64,000 nucleotides of DNA from Pseudalkalibacillus salsuginis (GTDB lineage Bacteria > Bacillota > Bacilli > Bacillales > Fictibacillaceae), in NCBI RefSeq assembly GCF_021646685.1, contig NZ_JAKJHW010000001.1, positions 62,001 to 126,000 of the forward strand, written 5' to 3'. The position numbers and the translations under genes are program-made. Shown here in pieces: positions 63,047-64,000 of this stretch; the first letter of the stretch is position 1; every line of letters begins with the position of its first letter. The notes under the pieces were generated by a model. That model made no database searches, was not told where the DNA came from, and worked only from the letters and a program-made list of their open reading frames with translations.

Positions 63047-64000
63047 TATTTTTGATCCTATTCAATAACTCTTTTGCAATCAACCCCCCGTGGAATCGAC
63101 CATTTTCAATGAAAATCTCATTTGCATTATTGCCTGCAGCAATTACACCTGAAATGAAAATGCCGTTTACGTTTGTTTCCATCGTTTCAGGATTGAACAG
63201 CGGTCTACCGGTTTCCTTCTCAATCCCCACTCCCATTTTAGACAAGAACGTATGATCAGGATGATAGCCTGTCATGGCAAAGACAAAATCATTCTGAATC
63301 TCTTTCAACCTGCCATTGTTCTCATATACAAGGGACTTTTCTTTAATTTCGATGACCCTGGCATTGAACTCCATCTTCACTTTTCCGTTCCTGACCAACG
63401 ATTCGAATTCAGGAAGAATCCACGGTTTAATACTACCGGAATACTCAGAACCTCTATACAAGACAGTTACCCGAGCTCCAACCTTTTCCAGTTCAAGGGC
63501 AGCGTCAACAGCTGAATTTTTCCCGCCAATGACAGCAACATCACGATCAAAAAATGGATGTGCCTCTTTAAAGTAATGAAATACTTTATCAAGATCTTCA
63601 CCGGCAACACCCATGTAATTCGGATGATCATAATATCCTGTCGCAATGATGACAAAAGGCGTCTCATAAGTCTGCTCATCTGTATTCTGTTTCTTAGAAC
63701 GTACGATAAATAATCCATCTTCCCGTTTATCTACACTCATGACTTCTTCAAATGCATGGACCGTGAGCTTTTTCCTTTTCACGACTTCCCGATAATAAGA
63801 TAATGCCTGGTTCCGTTTAGGTTTCCGTTGTTCGATGACAAATGGTACGTTTCCGATTTCCAGCTTTTCGCTCGAGCTGAAAAACTGCTGGTGAGTAGGA
63901 TAACGATAGATCGAATTGACAATATTCCCTTTTTCAATGACGATTGGTTTCAGGCCGATCTCCTCTAATGCAATCGCTGCAGAAAGGCCGCAGGGACCAC
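63039..64000 (-). CDS. ypdA: Bacillithiol disulfide reductase YpdA (5' end outside window)
   Basis: About 319 codons inside the window; roughly the first 10 residues lie beyond the right end. FAD loop GGPCGLSAAIALEE near the start and an NADPH loop IGGKNSAVDAALELE, as in the flavoprotein YpdA family. It reduces bacillithiol disulfide. The open frame continues unbroken to the window edge, so the ATG at 63782 is internal. Functionally linked to bshA/bshB1 in this window. Confidence 0.9.
   Translation of the reverse strand, partial: GPCGLSAAIALEEIGLKPIVIEKGNIVNSIYRYPTHQQFFSSSEKLEIGNVPFVIEQRKPKRNQALSYYREVVKRKKLTVHAFEEVMSVDKREDGLFIVRSKKQNTDEQTYETPFVIIATGYYDHPNYMGVAGEDLDKVFHYFKEAHPFFDRDVAVIGGKNSAVDAALELEKVGARVTVLYRGSEYSGSIKPWILPEFESLVRNGKVKMEFNARVIEIKEKSLVYENNGRLKEIQNDFVFAMTGYHPDHTFLSKMGVGIEKETGRPLFNPETMETNVNGIFISGVIAAGNNANEIFIENGRFHGGLIAKELLNRIKNRD

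Noticed and set aside
63052-63576. Plus-strand open frames within ypdA
   Set aside because: Shadows of the ypdA coding strand; no family resemblance.

Overview
The window is core chromosome of a low-to-moderate GC, endospore-forming member of the Bacillaceae (Bacillales). Evidence is the gene content (spoIVA, sleB-ypeB, ypjB, a SpoVIF-like protein, an SspM-type spore protein, a RacA-like chromosome anchor), bacillithiol genes (bshA, bshB1, ypdA), TRAP (mtrB), a qcrABC menaquinol:cytochrome c reductase, and a gene order that follows the Bacillus subtilis ypdA-sleB-cmk-der-gpsA-spoIVA-hbs-mtr-hep-ndk-cheR-aroB-hisC-ypi-qcr-ypj-dapB-mgsA-cca-birA-pan-dinG-aspB-asnS-dnaD-nth-ponA-recU block almost gene by gene. 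Most genes lie on the minus strand, so the block reads from the right end of the window to the left. No rRNA, tRNA, transposase gene, prophage or CRISPR array was seen.

Layout: 1-3.2 kb holds a cold-shock gene with a clear promoter and long leader, a SIMPL-domain protein, a small XRE regulator, an Mpo1-like membrane protein, what looks like a decayed small gene, and a five-unit 20-bp repeat array. 3.2-6 kb is the yppE/racA/sspM/yppC group. recU-ponA (6.1-9.5 kb, plus) faces a spore GH18/LysM enzyme. 10.8-20.3 kb carries ypoC-nth-dnaD, asnS-aspB-ypmB-ypmA, an extra MBL-fold pseudoenzyme, and dinG. 20.8-28.8 kb carries panBCD, then birA, cca, bshA, bshB1, mgsA, dapB and ypjD (lysine/peptidoglycan precursor, methylglyoxal, bacillithiol, tRNA end and biotin functions packed in one operon-like run). 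29-35.8 kb carries ypjC, a YugP peptidase, ypjB-ypjA, qcrABC, ypiF and ypiB. 36-46.5 kb carries ypiA plus a degenerate amidohydrolase-like protein, hisC-aroB-cheR, ndk, hepT-menG-hepS (menaquinone), mtrB-folE and hbs. 46.8-63 kb carries spoIVA, yphF, yphE, spoVIF-like, gpsA-plsY-der, yphA, an S1-domain protein, plsC-cmk, ypfB, a PilZ protein, ypeB-sleB, prsW and ansA, and the window ends inside ypdA.

The most interesting non-genic signal is a dispersed ~115-nt repeat family with at least eight copies or fragments in this one window. Two pairs are head-to-tail. The copies fold into one long hairpin whose stems are supported by compensatory changes between copies, and a longer form carries an extra stem-loop inserted at the apex. 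Other points are two 20-21 bp five-unit tandem arrays, two IR-bounded hairpins sharing GGGGCWGTCCWATA ends, a structured leader before panB, two apparent pseudoenzymes that have lost their metal ligands, and an aro-trp-his supraoperon reduced to cheR-aroB-hisC while the trp regulator TRAP is retained.

All functional names rest on reading the translated proteins against remembered families and on synteny; no search was run.
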